Made by a program: the position numbers and the translations under genes. 5,509 nucleotides of DNA from Anaerolineales bacterium UBA3071. GTDB taxonomy: Bacteria; Chloroflexota; Anaerolineae; UBA3071. The notes below the pieces were generated by a model that saw only the letters and a list, made by a program, of their open reading frames with translations, ran no database searches and was not told the origin of the DNA. The stretch's first letter is position 1; each line of letters starts with the position of its first letter. The DNA lies in assembly GCA_002366755.1 (NCBI GenBank), contig DFBV01000143.1, positions 1 through 5,509 on the forward strand. Reading direction: 5' to 3'. Positions 1-5,395 of the stretch are shown here, piece after piece.

Positions 1-853
1 CCATGCTCGGCGGGTACTTGACCGGATTGAGGAAGTCGATCCAGGAGTTGCTCATGCGCGGGCGGAAGTTGCCGAAGCCGTCCATGTAGCGCACCACCAC
101 TAAAGCCAGGAGAAAGGCCACGCCTAGCTTCCATGCTCGGCTGAATGCTTTACGGGGGGCATCCACCAGCCAATGGCCGAAGACCATGCCGAAGGTGACC
201 AGTTCCAACCAGGGCAAGACCGGATAGTAGGACCACAGGTTGGCATCTCCACCGGGACGGAGCAGGATAACCCAAACGGGATCGTGGCTCACGCTGTTCC
301 ACATGCCCAGGCCAGGATGCGTCAACTCCATGCCCACGAAAAGGAGCGCCGTCAACCCCAGCAGATAGGCGGGCTTGAGCCACAACAACAGACTGCCCAG
401 GATCATGGTGCCACCCAGAGCACATAACACGCCGATGTAGATCTTCACCCCCCAACCCTGGGGGGAGAGCTCCCAGGCGCGGTTGACGACCAGGAGATGG
501 AGCGCGACCAGCACGGCCCCGCGGATCAGGAAGTGCCGGATAGTGGCCCACTTGCTCCATCCTCGTTGCTGGCGGGAACGAACCAATAGCAGCATCCCCA
601 CTCCCATCAGGAAGAAGAAGCCCGGCGCGGCCAGGTGGGTGACCCAACGGGTGAGGAAGGCGAGGGCGCTGTAGTAGATGGGAAACACACCATCCCAGAT
701 CTCGCCGGGAGGATGTTTCTGGGCGATGAAGTGATTGGCGTGGTCCAGAGCCATCAAGACGATGATCAGACCGCGGAGGGCATCCAAGGCGAAAAAGCGT
801 GAGGTCTTGTGGCGAATGGTGCCGAACGCTCGGTTCTCGTGCTGATCGGACAT
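1..853 (-). CDS. HGSNAT-catalytic/DUF1624-like membrane protein (C-terminus beyond window)
   Basis: This is a multi-pass inner-membrane protein whose N-terminal 284 codons are visible; the reading frame is still open at base 1. The family is recognised from FALDALRGLIIVLMALDHA (residues 21-39), the classic first helix of the heparan-alpha-glucosaminide N-acetyltransferase catalytic family (PF07786/DUF1624). THLAAPGFFFLMGVGMLL (72-89), YYPVLPWLELVTFGMVFG (209-226) and FLNPVKYPPSM (274-284) support it. About six or seven helices are visible, and family members usually continue about 100 residues past the KYPPS motif. Human HGSNAT acetylates glucosamine using acetyl-CoA; bacterial members are mostly uncharacterised, so the substrate here is unknown. 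Two ATGs stand in tandem at 856 and 853. I chose 853 because it lies 7 bases from the AAGGAG core; 856 lies 4 bases away and adds one Met. Family assignment is firm, function is not. Confidence 0.9.
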   Translation of the reverse strand, partial: MSDQHENRAFGTIRHKTSRFFALDALRGLIIVLMALDHANHFIAQKHPPGEIWDGVFPIYYSALAFLTRWVTHLAAPGFFFLMGVGMLLLVRSRQQRGWSKWATIRHFLIRGAVLVALHLLVVNRAWELSPQGWGVKIYIGVLCALGGTMILGSLLLWLKPAYLLGLTALLFVGMELTHPGLGMWNSVSHDPVWVILLRPGGDANLWSYYPVLPWLELVTFGMVFGHWLVDAPRKAFSRAWKLGVAFLLALVVVRYMDGFGNFRPRMSNSWIDFLNPVKYPPSM

Positions 854-860
854 CATTCTG

Positions 861-870
861 CTCCTTCCTC
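861..870 (-). promoter_or_regulatory. Strong ribosome binding site for the DUF1624-like gene
   Basis: On the minus strand this reads GAGGAAGGAG. The AAGGAG core is 4 bases before the first ATG (856) and 7 bases before the second (853). Most other genes in the window have a 7-base spacer, so 853 is slightly preferred. The site lies immediately after, and touches, the stop codon (871-869) of the short hydrophobic frame upstream. If that frame is translated, the two could be translationally coupled. Confidence 0.7.
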
Positions 871-976
871 AATCCAGAATCAGCCGAGCGTGCCGGAAGC
901 GAGCCATTGCTGCCACGAATACGACCATGTCGAGCACTGCCATAACGGCCAGGACTTGCTGATCATTGAGAATCAT
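869..976 (-). pseudogene. Short hydrophobic frame: possible permease C-terminal remnant or 35-aa membrane peptide
   Basis: From ATG at 976 to TGA at 871-869 the frame encodes 35 residues. It has one hydrophobic helix (VLAVMAVLDMVVFVAAMA, residues 8-25) followed by the basic tail RFRHARLILD. A helix ending in RFR-x-AR-L-I-L is how many ABC-2 permeases finish, so this may be the 3' scrap of a deleted permease gene. The frame stays open upstream to a GTG at 1096, but residues there (KRPWMPHSGVDG and the like) do not resemble a membrane protein. An AGGGG-like site precedes the in-frame GTG at 982 or ATG at 976, so a genuine small membrane protein is also possible. The stop is 12 bases before the first start codon of the next gene. 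No function is assigned; the permease link is inference from a short motif. Confidence 0.3.
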
Positions 977-981
977 GATCA
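960..981. repeat. Perfect 7-bp inverted repeat with 8-base spacer
   Basis: TGATCAT (960-966) and ATGATCA (975-981) are perfect inverted copies separated by TGAGAATC. Each arm contains the palindrome TGATCA. It sits at the start of the short hydrophobic frame, about 105 bases upstream of the DUF1624-like start. The shape suits a dimeric repressor operator, but no promoter elements are recognisable beside it, so the role is speculative. Confidence 0.4.
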
Positions 982-1305
982 CGTCGCCCCTCAGCACCCC
1001 GTCAACGCCACTGTGGGGCATCCAGGGCCTCTTGCACCAGACACAGATCATGATGTAGCATGCCCCCTGATCCTTTTTTGACCACAACTCACCCACATCA
1101 GCCCTCTAGCCTCTGCGGTAGAGAGAGGATAGCACCACGAAAGAGGGACCTGGTAGTCCATCACGTTGGTTCTGATGCATGAGGGCAAAGATCCCGTCCC
1201 TGCATGGCGCACCGGACTCCCGAATGTTCGGGCCATCGCGCCGCACCCCCAACAAGTTGGGGACTCCGGCACTCTGTACCACATCAAAACCACCCTGATC
1301 AGGTG
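977..1305. other. Intergenic stretch without a convincing gene
   Basis: These 329 bases separate the 68-aa gene from the hydrophobic frame. Open frames exist on the minus strand, such as one ending at a TAG at 1106-1108, but none has a good start site, a family motif or clean boundaries, and they overlap one another. I could not find a well-spaced -35/-10 pair. Content worth noting: two close palindromes (1219-1232 and 1247-1262) and a run of six A on the minus strand near 1074-1079. The stretch may be decayed coding DNA or a leader for the DUF1624-like gene. Confidence 0.5.
1219..1262. repeat. Pair of near-perfect palindromes
   Basis: CCCGAA-TG-TTCGGG (1219-1232) has 6-bp arms and CCCCAAC-AA-GTTGGGG (1247-1262) has 7-bp arms, each with only two central bases unpaired. 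They are 14 bases apart. On the minus strand the second can fold as a CCCCAA/UUGGGG stem with a CUUG tetraloop, a stable RNA loop type. There is no T-run after either, so a standard rho-independent terminator is unlikely. They could be dimeric protein-binding sites or RNA structure in a leader. Confidence 0.4.
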
Positions 1306-1512
1306 CTAGTCCCTCTTGTACCAGACCGTTACAGAGACGAGGCAATGCCCCCAGGTTGAAGGCAGCGCTGACTCGGTAATGGCAACGACATCCTCGTCGT
1401 TGAGCTCTCTGGCGATGAAGGCTTCGGCCTCCGCCCTGGCCTGTTCCTGTGCCTCCATCATACCCTTGGCGGTCACGCCTCCGTGCCTGGAGAAGGTACT
1501 ATGGGCAATCAT
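1306..1512 (-). CDS. Small conserved-type hypothetical protein (68 aa)
   Basis: A 68-residue soluble protein with no signal peptide or membrane segment. The layout is a short N-terminal part, an Ala/Glu/Gln-rich helix (EAQEQARAEAEAFIARELN, residues 20-38), a strand-like DVVAITES (41-48), a turn, and a strongly beta VSVTVWYKRD (59-68). A helix followed by an acidic D/E-V-V-x-I-x-E segment and a closing V-T-V-W-Y-x-K strand is typical of small alpha/beta proteins of the DUF4177/Cse60 size class, but I cannot name a family. The start at 1512 is chosen because GGGGAG lies exactly 7 bases upstream; in-frame GTG 1545 and ATG 1527 lack that. G/C-rich third positions match neighbouring genes, supporting real coding. 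It stands alone, 161 bases after the four-helix membrane protein gene and well separated from the next one. Function unknown. Confidence 0.6.
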   Translation of the reverse strand: MIAHSTFSRHGGVTAKGMMEAQEQARAEAEAFIARELNDEDVVAITESALPSTWGHCLVSVTVWYKRD

Positions 1513-1519
1513 GACATCT

Positions 1520-1525
1520 CTCCCC
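1520..1525 (-). promoter_or_regulatory. Ribosome binding site fixing the start of the 68-aa gene
   Basis: GGGGAG on the minus strand followed by a 7-base spacer to ATG at 1512. This is the same spacing seen for both ABC permeases and the tubby-like gene. It is the main reason for rejecting the longer in-frame starts. Confidence 0.55.
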
Positions 1526-1620
1526 ATTCGACAATAGCCGGTCACTCATGTTCTCTCACCCTAACCGGGCGGAAGCTCGCACTTGAGTATGCAGACTGCG
1601 TAGTCCGTGCGCCCGTAGCC

Positions 1621-1677
1621 TCAAGCAAGAGGAACGGCCTGCACGACCTCCCAGCCCCCTTGCCCCAACCTGCTCAA
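1621..1677 (-). pseudogene. DUF4177-like C-terminal fragment, out of frame with the upstream gene
   Basis: Just past the four-helix gene, and overlapping its TGA by reading in the -1 frame, the DNA encodes LSRLGQGGWEVVQAVPLA followed by TGA (1623-1621). The L-x-x-L-G-x-x-G-W-E-V-V-x-V-P pattern is the signature core of DUF4177-type small proteins (about 60 aa). The preceding residues in this frame are Arg/Gly-rich shadow sequence, so no complete DUF4177 protein can be built and no start codon with a ribosome binding site is visible. It is best explained as the surviving 3' end of a deleted small gene, or as a domain once fused to the upstream gene and lost to an indel. The motif is visible; its history is inference. 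Bases 1513-1620, between this and the 68-aa gene, hold only a weak hairpin. Confidence 0.4.
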
Positions 1678-2225
1678 CTGTGGGCGGAAGCCAGTCTTTG
1701 CATGCGGTGCAATGATCGGAGCTTCACACCCAACGAAACGAGCGTGGCGATGAGCGCCGCGGCAAGGCCGCCTTTCACCAGCCAAGTCAGCAGAGGAACA
1801 AGCCTCTCCGCCACGAGCACCGCAGGCTGTCCCGGCTGCACCCGCTCGGGATTCACGCCCAGTATGGGGCTGAAGATGACCTTCAGCAGAATGAACATGC
1901 CGAAGAAGGTCAAGGCATAGTCGGCCAACCGTGTACCCCACATCCAACGGTCGTAATACAGGTTCACGACGTTGAGCGCCAGCGCCAGCCCCCACCAGAC
2001 GTTCAGCCGCAGCAGGAGATCCTCGAAGAATTCGGGGGCCAGCAGCGGCACGAAGCTCGATGGATCGTCGGCAGACACGATCACGCCGATGCGTTCTGGA
2101 AACGCGTTGAACACCACCAACAAGGCAGCGAGGCCACAGATGCTGGCGATGGTCCAGCCCACATCAATGCGGTTTGGATTCCTGATGGGGGGATCAAAAG
2201 CTCTGCCAGACCGATTCTCAGACAT
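1674..2225 (-). CDS. Four-helix integral membrane protein of unknown function (183 aa)
   Basis: I recognise no named family. Four hydrophobic helices are predicted by eye: about 24-42 (VGWTIASICGLAALLVVFN), 74-92 (LNVWWGLALALNVVNLYYD), 100-122 (LADYALTFFGMFILLKVIF) and 145-168 (LTWLVKGGLAAALIATLVSL). Helices 1-2 are joined by a 30-residue loop and helices 3-4 by a Pro-rich loop. The middle part (R/W-rich turn, then R-L-A-D-x-A-L) resembles the C-terminal half of HAAS-type membrane sensor proteins that accompany regulators and exporters; this is a weak resemblance. The ATG at 2225 follows GGGGGGAGAATC, a strong ribosome binding site. The gene begins 47 bases after the tubby-like gene and probably closes the exporter operon. 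The C-terminal end (about residues 174-183) may be altered, because a DUF4177-like motif runs in another frame immediately after it. Confidence 0.75.
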   Translation of the reverse strand: MSENRSGRAFDPPIRNPNRIDVGWTIASICGLAALLVVFNAFPERIGVIVSADDPSSFVPLLAPEFFEDLLLRLNVWWGLALALNVVNLYYDRWMWGTRLADYALTFFGMFILLKVIFSPILGVNPERVQPGQPAVLVAERLVPLLTWLVKGGLAAALIATLVSLGVKLRSLHRMQRLASAHS

Positions 2226-2258
2226 GATTCTCCCCCCAGTCTCTCGTTGAATACCTCG

Positions 2259-2272
2259 CGTCTAGGCAGACG
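2259..2272. repeat. Small intergenic hairpin
   Basis: CGTCT-AGGC-AGACG forms a 5-bp stem with a 4-base loop directly after the stop codon of the tubby-like gene (2275-2273). No T-run follows on the minus strand, so it does not look like an intrinsic terminator. At most it is a minor intercistronic mRNA structure, and it could be chance. Confidence 0.25.
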
Positions 2273-2830
2273 TCACACGACCGTCGCAGTAGCGGCGGCT
2301 GCGCCTGCCGCTGCCTGCTGTCGCATAAGGATCAAGTACAGACCTAGCGCTGCTAGCAACGCCAGTTGAGAGGGTGTCCACGCCTCCTGCTGCTCTACAG
2401 TAACCGTCATCTGCGTCTTGAACATGTCTCTCCATCTGGCGTTTTCGACGCCCTCCTTCAATACCACTGATGGGTTGTCAGCCTCATCGAAGAAGGACCA
2501 ATCTGTGCTCCAGAAGTTGGTCGGCTCCCACTCCAGCACGCGGCCATCGGCGAATTCCAGGACCCCGTTGCCCATCAGCTTTGGATGGTAGGTTGCCAGC
2601 AGGGCTTCTGTGCCAGCCTCCCGCACCTCCACACGCTGGCTGAGGATGCCAATTTGCTCAAGGGTCCAACTGCCATACACCGTCTTGGCAGTCGCCAGAT
2701 TGCTCAGGACACCCTGCCAACAGAGCGTTCCCAACAGGTCATTGCCAGCACGCAGCTCGAAGTAGCGGTCGAGAGTCCGCGGCTGAATCCACTCCAGCGA
2801 CGTGGCGGTTCTGTCGGGAAACGGCTTCAT
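2273..2830 (-). CDS. Tubby/LURP-one-like protein with C-terminal membrane anchor (185 aa)
   Basis: The body (residues 20-150) is a run of beta-strand-like segments with the spacing of a tubby C-terminal/LURP-one-related barrel: FELRAGNDLLGTLCW (24-38), YGSWTLEQIGILSQRVEVRE (52-71), an LEFADGRVLEWEP hairpin (91-103), WSFFDEADNPSVVLKEG (111-127), then MTVTVEQQE. A single helix follows (SQLALLAALGLYLILM, 154-169) and an Ala-rich tail. The beta body plus LLAALGLYLILM anchor plus Ala tail recurs in bacterial hypothetical proteins, as I recall; it would sit on the cytoplasmic side with a C-terminal tail anchor, since no signal peptide is present. Tubby/scramblase-like folds often bind membrane lipids, so a lipid-contact role beside the exporter is plausible but unproven. 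The start at 2830 has GGGAGG 7 bases upstream; longer in-frame starts would overlap the permease gene. The gap after that gene is 25 bases. Confidence 0.75.
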   Translation of the reverse strand: MKPFPDRTATSLEWIQPRTLDRYFELRAGNDLLGTLCWQGVLSNLATAKTVYGSWTLEQIGILSQRVEVREAGTEALLATYHPKLMGNGVLEFADGRVLEWEPTNFWSTDWSFFDEADNPSVVLKEGVENARWRDMFKTQMTVTVEQQEAWTPSQLALLAALGLYLILMRQQAAAGAAAATATVV

Positions 2831-2837
2831 GGCGGTA

Positions 2838-2843
2838 CCTCCC
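2838..2843 (-). promoter_or_regulatory. Ribosome binding site fixing the start of the tubby-like gene
   Basis: GGGAGG on the minus strand with a 7-base spacer to ATG at 2830. The frame stays open upstream as far as 2971, inside the permease gene, and this site shows that the extra 47 codons are not part of the protein. The site lies in the 25-base gap after the permease stop at 2856-2858. Confidence 0.65.
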
Positions 2844-2855
2844 AGTGTCTCTTGC

Positions 2856-4097
2856 CTAGGCTCGCCCTGCCAGTGCACGCATGAAACGAGGCACGTTGAA
2901 CGGCTGGCCGGAAAGCAGGTGCTGCGCCCGGAACAGGCGCGCCACCAAACGCACGATGAAGATGGCGGCAAGCAACTGCAAGGCCGCGGCCAGCGCCAAC
3001 TGCCACCAGGGCACCTCTCCCGCCGTCATCCGGGCAATCATGCCCACCGGCGAGGTCAGTGGGAACAGGCTCACCAGCAGAGCAATCAGCCCATTAGGAT
3101 TGGTGATGATAACGATAACGAACACGTACACGGCGATCAGCGGCGACATCACCACAAACGAAGCGCCCTTTGTGTCCTTGACATCGGGTGCCAACGCGCC
3201 GACGCCTGCCAACAGCGCCCCGTACATTCCATAGCCCAGAAGGAAGTAGACAAACGACCAGACAAACAATTGGGTTGGCAGCTCGAAACCGGCGGGGATC
3301 TTCAATGGCTGCCCGCCCAGACGCACCACCATCCACAGCACGCCGACCCACAAGGCTGTCTGCAGGAGGCCCAGCAGGCCAACCCCCAGGATCTTGCCAG
3401 TAATCATCTGCTGGGGCGAAACCGACGACATGAGCACTTCCAGGACGCGGTTCTTCTTCTCATCGGTCACGGCGCTTACCAGCACGCCGGAGGGCAAGAG
3501 GATCGCAATATACAGGATGAGTGTCATCAACTGAGGCAGGAGTTCGGTGATCCAACTATCTTCCGTGTCCCCTGCCTTGGACGACGCCAGTTGAGTCACC
3601 TGTGCGTCGAACGGTTTCCATACCTGCGCCGCCAACTCGGTGTCGCCGTCGAGCAGGTTGACCAGCAGAATCCACTCCATGCCGTCCGTGTTGACACTGC
3701 CGCCCACGATATTGTATTCTGGTTGAGCGTAGATGATCTCGCCCGTCTCTACGTAGTCAGCCGGAATGACATAGTAGGCGGAGATTTCCTCTGCCTCCAA
3801 CGCTGCCTGCGCCGCTGCCTCATCGGGATACTCGGTCAACCAATCGGAGGGGATGTCGGAGGGAAGCGTGCTGATCAGGCTGCCCTGATCCACGTACCCT
3901 TCGCCCACCTGCTCGACTACGGCGGGTGTCTCTGTTTCATTGGGAATCAGCGCCGTAGCCGCATCGCGATTGACGGCTGCCACGATCAGAACGACTATGC
4001 CTAGCACAAGCGGCAGACCAAAGGCAAAGAGGGTAAACGACTTGCGCCGCAGCGTCGTGCGGATTTCACTAGCCATCACCAGGATCGTCTTGTTCAT
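2856..4097 (-). CDS. ABC-2 type exporter permease, NatB-like (413 aa)
   Basis: Membrane subunit of an ABC exporter of the ABC2_membrane_3 (NatB-type) family. Helix 1 (about 21-42) is followed by a roughly 145-residue extracytoplasmic domain (43-186), then a C-terminal block of five or six helices (about 187-209, 235-258, 276-299, 314-333, 337-357, 366-388). After helix 2 comes DEKKNRVLEVLMSSVSPQQM (212-231), the family's cytoplasmic coupling segment that contacts the ATPase, followed by the usual GKILG. The extracytoplasmic domain opens with GYVDQGSLI (67-75) and contains EAEEISAYYVIPADY (101-115), matched in the neighbouring permease. ATG at 4097 has GGAG 7 bases upstream. The gene starts 57 bases after the other permease, so the two should pair as a heterodimer with the ATPase encoded beyond the right edge. 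Substrate is not inferable; sodium, peptides, lipids and drugs are all known for relatives. Confidence 0.92.
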   Translation of the reverse strand: MNKTILVMASEIRTTLRRKSFTLFAFGLPLVLGIVVLIVAAVNRDAATALIPNETETPAVVEQVGEGYVDQGSLISTLPSDIPSDWLTEYPDEAAAQAALEAEEISAYYVIPADYVETGEIIYAQPEYNIVGGSVNTDGMEWILLVNLLDGDTELAAQVWKPFDAQVTQLASSKAGDTEDSWITELLPQLMTLILYIAILLPSGVLVSAVTDEKKNRVLEVLMSSVSPQQMITGKILGVGLLGLLQTALWVGVLWMVVRLGGQPLKIPAGFELPTQLFVWSFVYFLLGYGMYGALLAGVGALAPDVKDTKGASFVVMSPLIAVYVFVIVIITNPNGLIALLVSLFPLTSPVGMIARMTAGEVPWWQLALAAALQLLAAIFIVRLVARLFRAQHLLSGQPFNVPRFMRALAGRA

Positions 4098-4136
4098 ATT
4101 CTGTCTCCGTATGTAGCCTTCGAGAACTGTGCGGTG

Positions 4137-4162
4137 AAGCGTGATCTAACCTGCTCACGCCT
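4137..4162 (-). repeat. Intercistronic hairpin spanning the stop codon between the two permease genes
   Basis: On the minus-strand transcript GCGTGA (4160-4155, including the TGA stop of the first permease) pairs with TCACGC (4144-4139) across a 10-base loop. One G-U and one A-U pair extend the stem to 8 bp. No U-run follows, so it is not a typical terminator. The next gene starts about 40 bases later. It could tune mRNA stability or the ratio of the two permeases; function is inference. Confidence 0.4.
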
Positions 4163-5384
4163 TATGCAGACTGGACCGAGCTGCGGCTCTGTTGCCGCTT
4201 CCCTGGAACAGCTCGCCCAACCTCAACCGCTTGCCGTAGCGCAGCATGCTCGTCCGCAAGGCCTTGCCTGCCAACCAAACCAAGACGATCCCGCACACCA
4301 GCGCGATGCCCGCCGAGGCGAGTATCTGCCAGAGGGGAACCTCCCTGAACAGGCTGCGGAAGGCTACGGCCATCACCGATGTCGGCGGGAACAGGCTCAG
4401 GCCAACCGCCACCGCGCCATTGGGACTCTTGGCGATAGGCATGAGCAGAAACAGGGGGAGGAGCATGATCAAGAACATGAAAGGGCCTATCTGATCAGCC
4501 TCCTGCTGGTTGCTCACAGAGATGCCTATCATGGTCATGATAACCGAGATGACCAGGTACGACGGCGCGGCTACCACCAGCAGCAGAAGGATGTCCCGCC
4601 AGTTGACGCTGATGTCCTGCAGCCAAGCGATCTCCAGGACGCTACGACCGAGCCATGCCGCTACTGCAAAGAACACCCCCCACACGACCAACAACGTCGC
4701 GCCGATGCCCATGCCGGCCAAGACCTTGCCCAGCACCATCCGGAACGTCGAGACGGACGACAACAGGATCTCCATAGTACGGTTCTCTTTTTCCTTCACC
4801 ATCACACTCATCAAGAAACCAGATGTGGTCATGGTGAAAAAGGCAAAGATGGCACCGACGATGATGGGTGCAACCTGGCCTGCGCTCGGATCACCGCCAG
4901 GAAACTCACGGTTGTACGCGGTCGCCCGCACTGTGACCGTGGGGCCAGGCAGTATTCGTCCCACGATCTCTGGCGGCTGGTCGGACAACAGATTCGCCAG
5001 CACGACGCTGCGGAAGTGGCGCCTGGCGGCCCAGCGGGGTAGCTCGAAGTAGACGAGTTCCACCTGACCGCCACCGGAATAGTCGGGCGGGAGCACGTAG
5101 AAACCATCGATTGCCCCTGCCTTCAAGGCCGCATCTGCCTCCTCCGCCGTCCCGAACGAAAGGAGATGGACATCGTCCCCGGGCTCAGGCAGCATGTTGA
5201 CCAGAAATCCCGCTTCGTCCACGTAGCCCAGTGTGCTACTCTCTCTTTCCAGTCTGGAGGTGAGGTAGCCCATGCCGACGGAAAGGGTCAGGAACAGTGG
5301 CAGGCTGAGCATGATGATGATGAAGCTGCGCTTGAGTACCTCTTGTCTGTAGTGCTGTTGGGCAATCAACCAAACCTTTGACAT
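4155..5384 (-). CDS. ABC-2 type exporter permease, NatB-like (409 aa)
   Basis: Second membrane subunit of the exporter, in the same ABC2_membrane_3 family as the next gene but clearly diverged from it. Helix 1 spans about 20-41. An extracytoplasmic domain (42-170) begins LGYVDEAGFLVNMLP and carries ALKAGAIDGFYVLPPDY (86-102), the typical fold marker of this family. Further helices lie at about 171-195, 219-244, 264-289, 300-317, 323-342 and 352-374. The coupling segment KEKENRTMEILLSSVSTFRM (197-216) is textbook for NatB-type subunits and is followed by GKVLAGMGIG. SLFPPTSVMAVAFR (330-343) matches the conserved loop before the last helices. ATG at 5384 has AGGGAG 7 bases upstream, and that site overlaps the TAG stop of the ATPase gene (gap 11 bases), so translation of the two is probably coupled. 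Substrate unknown. Confidence 0.92.
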   Translation of the reverse strand: MSKVWLIAQQHYRQEVLKRSFIIIMLSLPLFLTLSVGMGYLTSRLERESSTLGYVDEAGFLVNMLPEPGDDVHLLSFGTAEEADAALKAGAIDGFYVLPPDYSGGGQVELVYFELPRWAARRHFRSVVLANLLSDQPPEIVGRILPGPTVTVRATAYNREFPGGDPSAGQVAPIIVGAIFAFFTMTTSGFLMSVMVKEKENRTMEILLSSVSTFRMVLGKVLAGMGIGATLLVVWGVFFAVAAWLGRSVLEIAWLQDISVNWRDILLLLVVAAPSYLVISVIMTMIGISVSNQQEADQIGPFMFLIMLLPLFLLMPIAKSPNGAVAVGLSLFPPTSVMAVAFRSLFREVPLWQILASAGIALVCGIVLVWLAGKALRTSMLRYGKRLRLGELFQGSGNRAAARSSLHKA

Positions 5385-5395
5385 GATCCAGCTCC

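Noticed and set aside
150..872. Long minus-strand open frame of 240 codons
   Set aside because: It is Arg/Pro/Gly-rich shadow sequence. The overlapping frame starting at 853 encodes an unmistakable multi-pass membrane protein with family motifs.
1046..1079. Plus-strand terminator-like GATCA...TGATC followed by six T
   Set aside because: The stem is only 5 bp with a 17-base loop and there is no plus-strand gene upstream for it to terminate.
1106..1345. Minus-strand frame of 79 codons in the gene-poor gap
   Set aside because: It overlaps the 68-aa gene in another frame, has no ribosome binding site near its start and no motif I recognise.
857..1700. Sigma-70-type promoters for the 68-aa and DUF1624-like genes
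   Set aside because: Some -10-like hexamers occur on the minus strand (TATCCT near 1130, TATTGT near 1532), but none has an acceptable -35 at 16-18 bases.
2854..2861. GCCTAGGC palindrome at the permease stop codon
   Set aside because: It is only 8 bp and partly fixed by coding sequence; it is more likely chance than a regulatory site.
2831..2971. N-terminal extension of the tubby-like gene by 47 codons
   Set aside because: It would overlap the permease C-terminus, the residues are Cys/Ser/Arg-rich shadow, and a good ribosome binding site 7 bases before 2830 marks the real start.
2802..4004. Plus-strand open frame of 400 codons opposite the permease gene
   Set aside because: It has a Gln/His/Arg-rich composition typical of antisense to a high-GC gene and no domain, and the minus strand encodes a clear ABC-2 permease.
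4134..5042. Plus-strand open frame of 302 codons opposite the other permease gene
   Set aside because: It has the same antisense composition (Gln/His/Arg-rich) and lies within a convincing minus-strand ABC-2 permease gene.
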